Source: Lachnospiraceae bacterium
GTDB taxonomy: Bacteria; Bacillota; Clostridia; Lachnospirales; Lachnospiraceae
Assembly (NCBI GenBank): GCA_017543445.1
Contig: JAFYGB010000069.1
Coordinates: 109,954-173,953 of the forward strand
Direction: 5' to 3'
DNA length: 64,000 nt
The notes under the pieces were generated by a model. That model saw only the letters and a program-made list of their open reading frames with translations, did no database searches and was not told the DNA's origin. A program made the position numbers and the translations under genes. Shown piece after piece: positions 1 to 7,998 of this stretch (position 1 is the stretch's first letter; each line of letters opens with the position of its first letter).

Positions 1-46
1 GACAGAAACGATCGCACAGGATCTTAGAGAAGAGGAGGTTTTACAA

Positions 47-2197
47 ATGAAGAATAAGGTGGCAAATGAAGTGTTCGAAAAGCGGGCACGTGAACTGGTA
101 TCCAAGATGACGCTGGAGGAGAAGGTGTTCCAGACCCTTCACTGGGCGGCGGCGATCGACCGCCTCGGTATCCCTGCGTATAATTACTGGAATGAAGCAT
201 TGCACGGCGTAGCCAGAGCCGGCGTCGCTACAGTGTTCCCGCAGGCGATCGGTCTGGCGGCAACTTTTGATGAGGATTTCCTGGAGAAAGTCGCAGACAC
301 GATTTCGACTGAAGGTCGTGGTAAATACAAGATGCAAAGTGAACACGGAGATCGTGATATCTACAAAGGCCTTACGTTCTGGTCGCCGAATGTAAACATT
401 TTCCGCGATCCCAGGTGGGGGCGCGGTCACGAGACCTTGGGTGAGGACCCGTACCTGTCCTCCCGTCTCGGAACCGGTTTCGTCCATGGTATCCAGGGGC
501 GCGATGACAAATATCTGAAGGCGGCAGCCTGCGCGAAGCATTTCGCTGTACACTCCGGCCCGGAGGACATTCGCCACAGTTTCAACGCAGAGTGCAGTGA
601 GCAGGATCTGCGCGAGACCTACCTGCCTGCGTTTAAGACGCTCGTCGAGGAGGCGGACGTCGAGGTCGTTATGGGCGCTTATAACCGGACCAATGGAGAG
701 CCGTGCTGCGGCAGCGAGCGTTTGCTGGTCGACATCTTGCGTGGCGAGTGGAAGTTCGAAGGCCACGTGACCAGTGACTGCTGGGCCATCCGTGACTTCC
801 ACGAGAACCATAAAGTAACGGCCAATGCAGTCGAATCCGTTGCATTGGCCATGAACCGCGGTTGTGACTTGAACTGCGGGCATATTTACGTGAACCTGCT
901 CGAAGCGGTGAAAGAGGGCCTTGTGACTGAGGAGACCTTAAGCACAGCGGTCACCCGACTCCTGACCACGCGTATGAAACTCGGACTGTTCGATCCCGAT
1001 GAGAAGGTTCCTTACGCGTCCATCGGTTACGATCAGGTCGACTCGAAGGCGAACCGCGAACTGAACCAGAAGGCGGCGGAGAAAATCGTCGTCCTGTTGA
1101 AGAATGAAAACAACCTCCTTCCGCTTAAGAAGGACGCGATCCGCACCATCGGTGTGATCGGCCCGAATGCCAACAACCGGAAGGCATTGGTCGGAAACTA
1201 TGAAGGCACCGCGTCCCGCTACATCACGATCCTGGAAGGCATTCAGGATTATGTGGGCGATGATGTTCGCGTGCGTTTTTCCGAAGGCTGCCATCTGTGT
1301 AAGGAGAAGGTGCAGGATCTGGCTGCAGGTCCGGACCGCATGGCAGAAGTGCAGGCCGTGTGTGAAGAGAGCGATGTGATCATCGCGTGCATGGGACTCG
1401 ACGCAGGCCTCGAAGGAGAGGAGGGCGACCAGGGCAATCAGTTCGCCAGCGGTGATAAGCCGAACCTCAACCTGCCCGGCATCCAGGAAGATGTCCTGAA
1501 GCTCATCGTAGCGTCCGGTAAGCCGGTCGTTCTGGTGCTTCTGTCCGGAAGTGCACTTGCAGTGACCTATGCGGACGAAAACATTCCTGCGATCCTGCAG
1601 GGCTGGTATCCCGGTGCGCAGGGCGGTAAGGCGATCGCGAAGATCCTCTTCGGCGAAGCATGTCCGGAAGGAAAACTGCCCATCACATTCTACCGGTCCA
1701 CGGAAGAATTGCCCGCATTTACCGATTACAACATGAAGGGACGTACCTACCGCTATATGAAGAACGAGGCGCTGTACCCGTTCGGCTATGGTCTGTCCTA
1801 CACCACGCTGAAGTGTTCCGCGATGGTCTCCACGGACGAGATCGTTCCCGGAGACTCTGTCCTGGTTACAGCGGTGATCGAAAACACAGGCAACTATGAC
1901 ACCAATTATACGCTGCAGGCATACGTGAAATATCTGGACGGCGACGAGAGCACGCCGAACTGCCAGCTGAAAGGCATTAAGAAGGTGCCGATCGCAGCCG
2001 GCGAAACGAAGACCGTAACGCTCGAGCTTCCTGCGGAAGCATTCGCCTTGTACGACAAGGCCGGCCAGCTGGTCCTCAACAAAGGCGCGTACCAGCTCTT
2101 CATCGGCGACAGCCAGCCCGACAGCCGCAGTGCGCAGCTCACCGGACAAACTCCCGCCTGCTTCAACCTTAAATGTGTCACCGTTGCAGGTCTGTGA
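47..2197 (+). CDS. GH3 family glycosidase, probable xylan 1,4-beta-xylosidase
   Basis: This 716-residue protein has the GH3 layout: an N-terminal TIM-barrel, an alpha/beta sandwich from about residue 345, and a C-terminal fibronectin-III-like domain. The motif NYWNEALHGVAR near residue 46 is typical of GH3 beta-xylosidases. KHF (164-166) lies in the active site, and D244 in VTSDCWAI is the expected nucleophile. No signal peptide is visible, so it probably acts on imported xylo-oligosaccharides. The neighbouring alpha-glucuronidase operon supports a role in xylan use. The start is set by AGAGGAGG 8 bases upstream. The reading frame is open to the window edge, so a longer protein is not fully excluded. 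The last residues (CVTVAGL) and the stop codon lie inside a repeat element starting at 2172. Beta-glucosidase activity is the main alternative. Confidence 0.9.
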   Translation: MKNKVANEVFEKRARELVSKMTLEEKVFQTLHWAAAIDRLGIPAYNYWNEALHGVARAGVATVFPQAIGLAATFDEDFLEKVADTISTEGRGKYKMQSEHGDRDIYKGLTFWSPNVNIFRDPRWGRGHETLGEDPYLSSRLGTGFVHGIQGRDDKYLKAAACAKHFAVHSGPEDIRHSFNAECSEQDLRETYLPAFKTLVEEADVEVVMGAYNRTNGEPCCGSERLLVDILRGEWKFEGHVTSDCWAIRDFHENHKVTANAVESVALAMNRGCDLNCGHIYVNLLEAVKEGLVTEETLSTAVTRLLTTRMKLGLFDPDEKVPYASIGYDQVDSKANRELNQKAAEKIVVLLKNENNLLPLKKDAIRTIGVIGPNANNRKALVGNYEGTASRYITILEGIQDYVGDDVRVRFSEGCHLCKEKVQDLAAGPDRMAEVQAVCEESDVIIACMGLDAGLEGEEGDQGNQFASGDKPNLNLPGIQEDVLKLIVASGKPVVLVLLSGSALAVTYADENIPAILQGWYPGAQGGKAIAKILFGEACPEGKLPITFYRSTEELPAFTDYNMKGRTYRYMKNEALYPFGYGLSYTTLKCSAMVSTDEIVPGDSVLVTAVIENTGNYDTNYTLQAYVKYLDGDESTPNCQLKGIKKVPIAAGETKTVTLELPAEAFALYDKAGQLVLNKGAYQLFIGDSQPDSRSAQLTGQTPACFNLKCVTVAGL

Positions 2198-2563
2198 CCT
2201 GCAACAAGGACGGTTCCATTTGACACATTTTGGGGCCTATTCCAAGCCACGAACGGTTTTTACTTCCGCGAGATACGATTTCTCCCGGTCAGTTCACTCA
2301 CTGTGAAAAACATGCCGTTCGTTTGATGCCGGATTTGAGGGGGCCCGCTTCGACAGAGGCCGTTTTCTTGATGAAAACGTCCTCAGCTCACGCGAAAAGC
2401 GATCTCGGAAATCGCTTTTCTCCCCTCATCCGTCACCTCACTCTCGGTGTTTTTCTACAGCTCGTTCACATGCTCGGTCGAGATCGTATCTCGCGGAAGA
2501 ACCGTTCGTAGCTATGTGATCGGCTTTGAATGTGTCAAAAGGAACCGTCCCCACTGACACATT
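2172..2563. repeat. Foldback element, copy 1, bounded by 35-bp-type palindromes
   Basis: This non-coding stretch starts inside the end of the GH3 gene. Its left boundary (2172-2229) is an enlarged AATGTGTCA...TGACACATT palindrome with an inner GTTGCAGGT/ACCTGCAAC stem. Its right boundary (2529-2563) is a 35-bp palindrome of the same family. In between, the arms are imperfectly complementary: CGAACGG...CGCGAGATACGAT near 2258 pairs with ATCGTATCTCGCG...CCGTTCG near 2500. A 102-base core (2331-2432) recurs at 14259-14360 with two differences and forms two local hairpins. No convincing reading frame is present. It may be a non-autonomous mobile element or a structured RNA. Confidence 0.75.
2529..2563. 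repeat. 35-bp palindromic repeat (REP-like)
   Basis: AATGTGTCAA and a TGACACATT end flank a central GGAACCGTCCCC. This is the canonical 35-base form, also seen at 3511, 10369 and 41737 in either orientation. Here it closes the first foldback element and opens the next repeat segment. Confidence 0.8.
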
Positions 2564-2674
2564 GCCCGGCTCGTGTGAAAAAAGCAATGCGCCAAAAAGC
2601 AAGCATGTCGGATGATGAAGGCTTCTCGGCAAAGGAGCAGAGCGAGAAGGTGAGAGAGCGATGGAATAAGAGGG

Positions 2675-2758
2675 GTATCACAGTAAAAAGCCCATGTCAA
2701 GGCCGAGCCGCCTGCGGCGGTGCTTCGCAGCCTTGACATGGGTTTTTTACTGTGATAC
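2675..2758. repeat. Long hairpin on the left flank of the 61-bp array
   Basis: GTATCACAGTAAAAAGCCC at 2675 pairs with GGGTTTTTTACTGTGATAC ending at 2758, with a GC-rich inner stem (AAGGC...GCCTT). A related hairpin lies at 3283-3366, and the outer AGGGGTATCACAG of this one is the reverse complement of CTGTGATACCCCT there. The two hairpins therefore form an inverted pair enclosing the tandem array. Confidence 0.75.
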
Positions 2759-2823
2759 AGGGTGATCAAGGCCGTTGTAAGCCGGCTTACGCCGTCCCAA
2801 CGGCCAAGGAGGGGAAATCACCT

Positions 2824-3215
2824 CCTATAGCAAATCGACGTCGTATAGGAGGTTCGAGCGAGACAGGGTCGAAGAAAAAAGCATCCTATAGAGAGTCGAC
2901 GTCGTATAGGAGGTTCGAGCGAGATGGGGGCGAAGAAAAAAGCATCCTATAGAGAGTCGACGTCGTATAGGAGGTTTCAGTGAGATGGGGTCGAAGAAAA
3001 AAGCATCCTATAGAGAGCCGACGTTGTATAGGAGGTTCCGGCGAGACGGGGTCGAAGAAAAAAGCATCCTATAGGGAGTCGACGTTGTATAGGAGGTTTC
3101 AGTGAGATGGGGTCGAAGAAAAAAGCATCCTATAGGGAGTCGATGTCGTATAGGAGGTTTCAGTGAGATGGGGTCGAAGAAAAAAGCATCCTATAGAGTG
3201 TCGACGTCGTATAGG
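2824..3215. repeat. 61-bp tandem palindromic repeat array (7 palindromes)
   Basis: The palindrome CCTATAG...TATAGG, with central GTCGACGTCG, recurs at 2824, 2885, 2946, 3007, 3068, 3129 and 3190, an exact 61-base step. The inter-palindrome part (AGGTTCGAGCGAGATGGGGT then CGAAGAAAAAAGCAT) is also conserved, with a few substitutions. Because the whole unit repeats without unique spacers, it is not a CRISPR. The period is not divisible by three and no plausible protein results. Confidence 0.9.
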
Positions 3216-3230
3216 GAAAAAAGAAGTAAC

Positions 3231-3366
3231 CCAAGGCCGATGTAAGCGGCGTAAGCCGCCTTACATCAACCTTGGCCACCACGTACCACAGCAAGGGAGC
3301 CCTGTCAAGGCTGCGTAGCACCACCGTAGGCGGCTCGGCCTTGACAGGGCTCACCTGCTGTGATAC
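3231..3366. repeat. Paired hairpins on the right flank of the 61-bp array
   Basis: Two hairpins lie side by side. The first (3231-3275) has arms CCAAGG...GATGTAAG and CTTACATC...CCTTGG. The second (3283-3366) has arms CACAGC..GAGCCCTGTCAAGGC and GCCTTGACAGGGCTC..GCTGTG. The second mirrors the hairpin at 2675-2758 in inverted orientation. Confidence 0.7.
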
Positions 3367-3396
3367 CCCTCCCACTCGCTCGTGCAACCTCTCGGA

Positions 3397-3545
3397 CTGT
3401 GTCATCGTTGCAGGTCCGTGACCTGCAACAAGGACGGTTCCATTTGACACATTCACAGTATTTCGCAGACCACGCCCCTCAAAAAACTGGGGCGTGGTCT
3501 AACACAAAGAAATGTGTCAAATGGAACCGTCCCCCTTGGCACATT
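3397..3545. repeat. Palindrome pair flanking a GC-rich hairpin, abutting the araC-type gene stop
   Basis: An enlarged palindrome (3397-3453), nearly identical to that at 2172-2229, is followed by a 12-bp-stem hairpin, AGACCACGCCCC/GGGGCGTGGTCT (3467-3500). A 35-bp palindrome (3511-3545) then shares its last base with the stop codon of the AraC-type gene. The hairpin could end transcription of that gene, but no clear T-run follows it. Confidence 0.75.
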
Positions 3546-4438
3546 CACACGATGTAGCTTTCGCCGTCGGGGCGGTTGTACATGTTTTTGAATTCGGTGG
3601 GGGTGCAGTTCTTCGTGCTCTTGAAGACGCGGTTGAAGGTCGAGATGCTTGAGAAGCCCGACTGGATCGCGACATCGGTGATGGTCATGGACGGATCCAG
3701 AAGCAGGCGCTCGGCCTCTTTTACTTTGCGCTGGTTCAGGTAGTCGTAGAACGACTGGTTCGTGTACTGCTTAAACAGACGCGAGAAATGGAACTTGCTG
3801 AAGCCGGCGACGCGGGCGATATCCTCGAGGGAGATGTCCTCAGTGAAATTCTTATCGATGTAATCGAAAATGATGTTGAATTTGTAGATGTACTCCATCT
3901 GCTTATGGCCGCGGGCTTCCGGAAAATCTCCGGTGTTCGAGTAGATGAACTTGCGGCCGATGATGACATTCATTTCCAGGATCTTTGCGTAGATCGAAGC
4001 GGCCTTCAGCGGTACGGGCGGGTCGGAGAAATATTCCGACTCGATCTCGAGCATGATGCGCTTCAAGGACTCGTGGATGTCCGGCGCCGTCTCGGGCGTG
4101 AGCAGGCGCGTACGGTTGGTGATGCGGATGATCTTCTCGAAATCCCACAGATTGTTGATGATCGCAAAGTCGAACTGCAGGATCAGGCGCACGCCGGTCT
4201 TCGGCGCGATGAGCTGGTGCAGTTCCCCCGGAGGGATGCAGATCATGTCGAACGGCTTCAGGTGGTATTCCACGCGGTCAATGATGACCGTATAGTCGTT
4301 TTCGATGGGCATGATGTACTCGAAACCGGTGTGCCAGTGGACCGGATAATTCTCCGATATGTCGTTTCGGTACAGCAGGATCGAGTTGGAATTGTTGTAT
4401 TTGATGGTCTCGAAGATACCATTTAAATTTTGAATCAT
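3545..4438 (-). CDS. AraC family transcriptional regulator
   Basis: This 297-residue regulator has an N-terminal cupin-like sensor (HWHTGFEYIMP, then PPGELHQL) and a C-terminal double helix-turn-helix of the AraC/XylS type from about residue 200 (DISLEDIARVAGFSKFHFSRLFK, shown here only in part as DIARVAGFS, and DVAIQSGFSS). It is divergent from the alpha-glucuronidase operon and probably activates that operon in response to a xylan-derived sugar or uronate; this is inferred from position. The start at 4438 follows GGAGG at the proper distance. An upstream in-frame ATG at 4492 lacks a ribosome site. A 35-bp repeat touches its stop codon. Confidence 0.88.
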   Translation of the reverse strand: MIQNLNGIFETIKYNNSNSILLYRNDISENYPVHWHTGFEYIMPIENDYTVIIDRVEYHLKPFDMICIPPGELHQLIAPKTGVRLILQFDFAIINNLWDFEKIIRITNRTRLLTPETAPDIHESLKRIMLEIESEYFSDPPVPLKAASIYAKILEMNVIIGRKFIYSNTGDFPEARGHKQMEYIYKFNIIFDYIDKNFTEDISLEDIARVAGFSKFHFSRLFKQYTNQSFYDYLNQRKVKEAERLLLDPSMTITDVAIQSGFSSISTFNRVFKSTKNCTPTEFKNMYNRPDGESYIV

Positions 4439-4578
4439 TGTAAACCTCCCTGAAGGCTCTGCCCGCCCTCTTCCGAAGGGCGATGGTGGCATAGAACCGA
4501 GAAAAGCAATTATTGAATATCGAACGGGAGTATTTCCCTTCGTTCTGTACGAAGCGGGAAATGTCTCGCTTATCCTTG

Positions 4579-4607
4579 ATTTTACACCATTTTCTGCAGT
4601 TTGTAAA
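4579..4607 (-). promoter_or_regulatory. Promoter of the AraC-type gene
   Basis: On the minus strand, TTTACA (4602-4607) and TAAAAT (4579-4584) are separated by 17 bases. They lie about 140 bases upstream of the start codon, leaving a long leader that contains a small CTTCGT/ACGAAG hairpin. Confidence 0.55.
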
Positions 4608-4769
4608 GCAAGAATCAGGGAAACAATAATCGGATTTGCGGAAATAAAGACAAGATTTGAGTATCATTTGTTGTCATTTTCCGAAAGACGCGATAGATTC
4701 CGCGAAAAAAACCGCAATAATTGGGAAATACAAGCGGAGAAATGAAAAGCAATCCGTGAAAAACCGATG

Positions 4770-4775
4770 TATAAT
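4770..4775 (+). promoter_or_regulatory. -10 box of the glucuronoxylan operon, no clear -35
   Basis: A perfect TATAAT is present, but nothing like TTGACA lies 16-18 bases upstream. A promoter with a good -10 and a poor -35 is what one expects of an activator-dependent operon, and the divergent AraC-type gene is the obvious candidate activator (inference). Confidence 0.5.
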
Positions 4776-4856
4776 AGAGCCAAAGTGAATAGGTAAGTGG
4801 CGCTTTCGACCTGTGAGAGCCTTCGCAGATCGCCAAACCGCCACCGGGAGGTCTTC

Positions 4857-6884
4857 ATGGAGTATACCGAAGCTTGGCTGAAGTATCGGCGTCTTTCTCT
4901 GAGCAGGCAGCAGTGCGAAGAGAGACTATACGACAGCTTAATTTCATATGCGATTCCATTCGAAGAGGGGTTGAAAGAGTCCCCTTGTTTTGGTGCGCTT
5001 ATTTCTGAATTTGAGAATGGTGTGGAAGCGTTGCTGGGCATGCGTCCGCAGAGAGTCACAGATGGCTCTGAAACGCTGCGATTTGCCGTAGATCCGGCTT
5101 TTGGGAGCGAGGATGCATATTCGATCGATTTTACACAAAATGGCAAAAACGGGGCGATCACGGCTTCTGACGTGCGCGGCCTGTTATACGGCGTGTTCCA
5201 CCTGCTTCGGCTGGTGGCGACCGGGAAGTCGCTCGCGGACTTTTCGCAGACCTGCGTTCCGTCCAATCCTTTGCGTATGCTGAATCACTGGGATAACATG
5301 GACGGTTCGATCGAACGTGGTTATTCGGGGCGGTCGTTCTTCTTTGCCGATGACCAGGTCCTGGTAAATGATCGCACGCGCGCCTATGCGCGCCTCGTTG
5401 CATCCGTCGGCATCAACGCCGTCGTGATCAACAATGTAAACGTTAAGAATGCCGCGACGTATCTGATCACGGACCGGTATTTCGATAAAGTGCGTGCTCT
5501 GTCCGAGATCTTCGACGAGTACGGCATTGCCCTCTATTTGAGTTTGAATTTCGCGGCTCCGATGGAGCTGGGCGGCCTGGATAAGTCTGACCCGCTGGAT
5601 CCGGGCGTGATCGAATGGTGGCAGAAGAAGATGGCGGAGGTTTTTATCGCGGTGCCGAAACTGGGTGGCTTCTTAGTGAAGGCTGACAGCGAGGGGCGCC
5701 CCGGTCCGTTCACCTACGGACGCGACCACGCGGACGGCGCGAATATGCTCGCGCGTGCGGTGGCGCCGTACGGCGGCCGCATCATCTGGCGCTGCTTTGT
5801 TTACAACTGCCGTCAGGACTGGCGCGACACGAAGACGGACCGCGCACGTTCCGGCTACGATAATTTCATGCCCCTCGACGGTCGTTTCCTGGACAATGTC
5901 ATCCTCCAGATCAAGAACGGCCCCATGGATTTCCAGGTGCGAGAGCCTGTGCATCCGCTGTTCGGCGGTCTGATGAAGACGAACCAGATGCTGGAAGTGC
6001 AGATCGCGCAGGAGTACACCGGCCAGCAGAAGCACGTCTGCTACCTGATGCCGATGTTTAAAGAGATCCTGGATTTTAAGACATACATGCCCGGCCACGA
6101 GGACGCGACGGTCGCGGACATCATCAGCACCCGAACGCTGAAGAACGCGAACGGCGGTATCGTCGCAGTCGCAAACACGGGTAACGACGAAAACTGGACC
6201 GGCCACGATTTCGCGGCGGCGAACTTGTTCGGCTTCGGACGCCTCGCGTTCGATACGACGCTGGATCCGGAAAGCATTGCCCGCGAGTGGGCGGAGCTGA
6301 CGTTTGCGGGCAGCACGAAGGCGGCGATCGATGCGATCGTCAATATCCTGATGCGTTCCTGGCCAGCGTATGAAAAATACACATCCCCGCTGGGTATCGG
6401 CTGGATGGTGAACCCGAACCATCACTATGGACCAAACGTAGAGGGTTACGAGTTCGACCGTTGGGGCACGTACCACCGCGCGAACTGGCGCGGCATCGGT
6501 GTGGACCGTACGACGAAGGGCACTGGCTACACGATGCAGTACCGCGAGCCGAACGCATCGATGTATGAGCATGTTGAGACTTGCCCCGAAGAGCTGTTGC
6601 TGTTCTTCCATTTCATCCCGTACGATTACAGGCTGAAGACCGGAAAGACGCTGATCCAGCATATCTACGATACTCATTTCGAGGGTGCGCAGGATGCGGC
6701 GGATTTCTTAGACACATGGAAGAATTTAGACGGGCAGATCAGTGATAAGGAAGCGTACGAGCGCGTGCTCGAGCGCCTGAAGATCCAGGCGGAGAGTGCG
6801 GTCGAATGGCGCGACCGGATCAATACATACTTCTACCGCCACTGCGGTACGGAGGATGAACACGGACGGAAGATCTACGAATAG
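4857..6884 (+). CDS. GH67 alpha-glucuronidase
   Basis: The 675-residue enzyme removes (4-O-methyl)glucuronic acid from the non-reducing end of xylo-oligosaccharides. E279 in KADSEGRPGP matches the GH67 general acid. D358 in GPMDFQVREP and E386 in AQEYTGQ match the paired catalytic bases, and their spacing of 28 equals that of the characterised Cellvibrio enzyme (D365/E393). No signal peptide is seen, so it is probably cytoplasmic. The start at 4857 follows GGGAGG. A longer frame from 4797 lacks a ribosome site. It is the first gene of a three-gene operon with uxuA (28-base gap) and the mannonate oxidoreductase gene. Confidence 0.95.
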   Translation: MEYTEAWLKYRRLSLSRQQCEERLYDSLISYAIPFEEGLKESPCFGALISEFENGVEALLGMRPQRVTDGSETLRFAVDPAFGSEDAYSIDFTQNGKNGAITASDVRGLLYGVFHLLRLVATGKSLADFSQTCVPSNPLRMLNHWDNMDGSIERGYSGRSFFFADDQVLVNDRTRAYARLVASVGINAVVINNVNVKNAATYLITDRYFDKVRALSEIFDEYGIALYLSLNFAAPMELGGLDKSDPLDPGVIEWWQKKMAEVFIAVPKLGGFLVKADSEGRPGPFTYGRDHADGANMLARAVAPYGGRIIWRCFVYNCRQDWRDTKTDRARSGYDNFMPLDGRFLDNVILQIKNGPMDFQVREPVHPLFGGLMKTNQMLEVQIAQEYTGQQKHVCYLMPMFKEILDFKTYMPGHEDATVADIISTRTLKNANGGIVAVANTGNDENWTGHDFAAANLFGFGRLAFDTTLDPESIAREWAELTFAGSTKAAIDAIVNILMRSWPAYEKYTSPLGIGWMVNPNHHYGPNVEGYEFDRWGTYHRANWRGIGVDRTTKGTGYTMQYREPNASMYEHVETCPEELLLFFHFIPYDYRLKTGKTLIQHIYDTHFEGAQDAADFLDTWKNLDGQISDKEAYERVLERLKIQAESAVEWRDRINTYFYRHCGTEDEHGRKIYE

Positions 6885-6912
6885 TGTAGGGATATGAAAG
6901 GATAGAATTACT

Positions 6913-7989
6913 ATGGAAATGACACTTCGCTGGTATGGCAGCAAAAATGACAGTGTGACCCTCAAGCAGATCCGGCAGATCCCGGGTGTGGTAGGCGTTA
7001 TTTCGGCGCTTCACGACATTCCGGTCGGTGTTGCATGGACTTATGAGGAGGTCAAGGCGCTTAAGGACGAAGTAGAGGCAGCCGGCCTGAAACTCGTCGG
7101 CATCGAGAGCATCAACGTGCACGAGGACATTAAACTCGGCGATGTGACGACGCGGGACATGTACATTGAGAACTATTGCAAGTCCCTTGAGGCAGTCGGC
7201 AAGAACGGCATTCACCTCGTATGCTATAATTTCATGCCGATCTTCGACTGGACACGTACGGATCTGGCGATGCCGCTTCCGGATGGTTCCAACGCGCTGG
7301 CATATGATGAGAACGTGATCGCCGGTATCGACCCGAACGACATGTTCGAGCGCATGGAGAAGGAGAGCGGCGGTTTCGTGCTGCCCGGCTGGGAGCCGAA
7401 CCGTAAGGATGAGATCAAGGAGTTATTTATGCGTTATCAGGGCATGACCGCGGAGCGTCTCATGCAGAATTTCAAGTATTTCCTGGACGGCATCATGCCG
7501 ACCTGTGAGAAATATCAGATCAAGATGGCTGTACACCCGGATGATCCGGCGTGGAGCGTTTTCGGTTTGCCGCGCATTGTGACGAGCGAAGCGAGACTCT
7601 TGGAGATCGCGTCGCTGAACCCGAGCATTTACAACGGTTTCACATTCTGTACGGGCAGCCTAGGCAGCAATCGTGAGAATGATCTGCCGAAGATCATCCG
7701 CAACCCGAAGATCGCAGAGCGTATTCATTTCGCACACATCCGCAACATTAAGTTTGAGGACGAGGGCGTGTTCCACGAGAGCTCGCATCTGTCCACGGAC
7801 GGTTCTTTTGATATGTACGAGATCATGAAGGCACTGTCAGACATGGGCTTCGACGGTGTGGTCCGCCCGGATCATGGACGTATGATCTGGGACGAGCAGG
7901 CACGCCCGGGCTATGGTCTGTACGACCGTGCGCTGGGCGTTGCATACATGAACGGCCTTTGGGAAGCGATCAAAAAGAGTGGTAAATAA
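6913..7989 (+). CDS. uxuA: Mannonate dehydratase
   Basis: UxuA dehydrates D-mannonate to 2-keto-3-deoxygluconate. The 358-residue length and the N-terminus (MTLRWYGSKNDSVTL) fit the xylose-isomerase-like UxuA family. The barrel ends with HIRNIKF, HESSHLSTDG and RPDHGRMIWDE, which carry the metal-binding His/Asp residues of the family. Its gene lies between the alpha-glucuronidase and the oxidoreductase genes, with 9 bases to the next, so the three are almost certainly co-transcribed. A glucuronate isomerase (uxaC) and KDG kinase/aldolase must lie elsewhere. Confidence 0.95.
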   Translation: MEMTLRWYGSKNDSVTLKQIRQIPGVVGVISALHDIPVGVAWTYEEVKALKDEVEAAGLKLVGIESINVHEDIKLGDVTTRDMYIENYCKSLEAVGKNGIHLVCYNFMPIFDWTRTDLAMPLPDGSNALAYDENVIAGIDPNDMFERMEKESGGFVLPGWEPNRKDEIKELFMRYQGMTAERLMQNFKYFLDGIMPTCEKYQIKMAVHPDDPAWSVFGLPRIVTSEARLLEIASLNPSIYNGFTFCTGSLGSNRENDLPKIIRNPKIAERIHFAHIRNIKFEDEGVFHESSHLSTDGSFDMYEIMKALSDMGFDGVVRPDHGRMIWDEQARPGYGLYDRALGVAYMNGLWEAIKKSGK

Positions 7990-7998
7990 GGAGAGATC

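Noticed and set aside
47-2197. Signal peptide on the GH3 enzyme
   Set aside because: The N-terminus is charged (MKNKVANEVFEKRARE) and has no hydrophobic core.
2824-3215. CRISPR array at the 61-bp repeats
   Set aside because: Palindrome and connector both repeat in every unit, so there are no unique spacers, and no cas genes are present. The same applies to 51697-52190.
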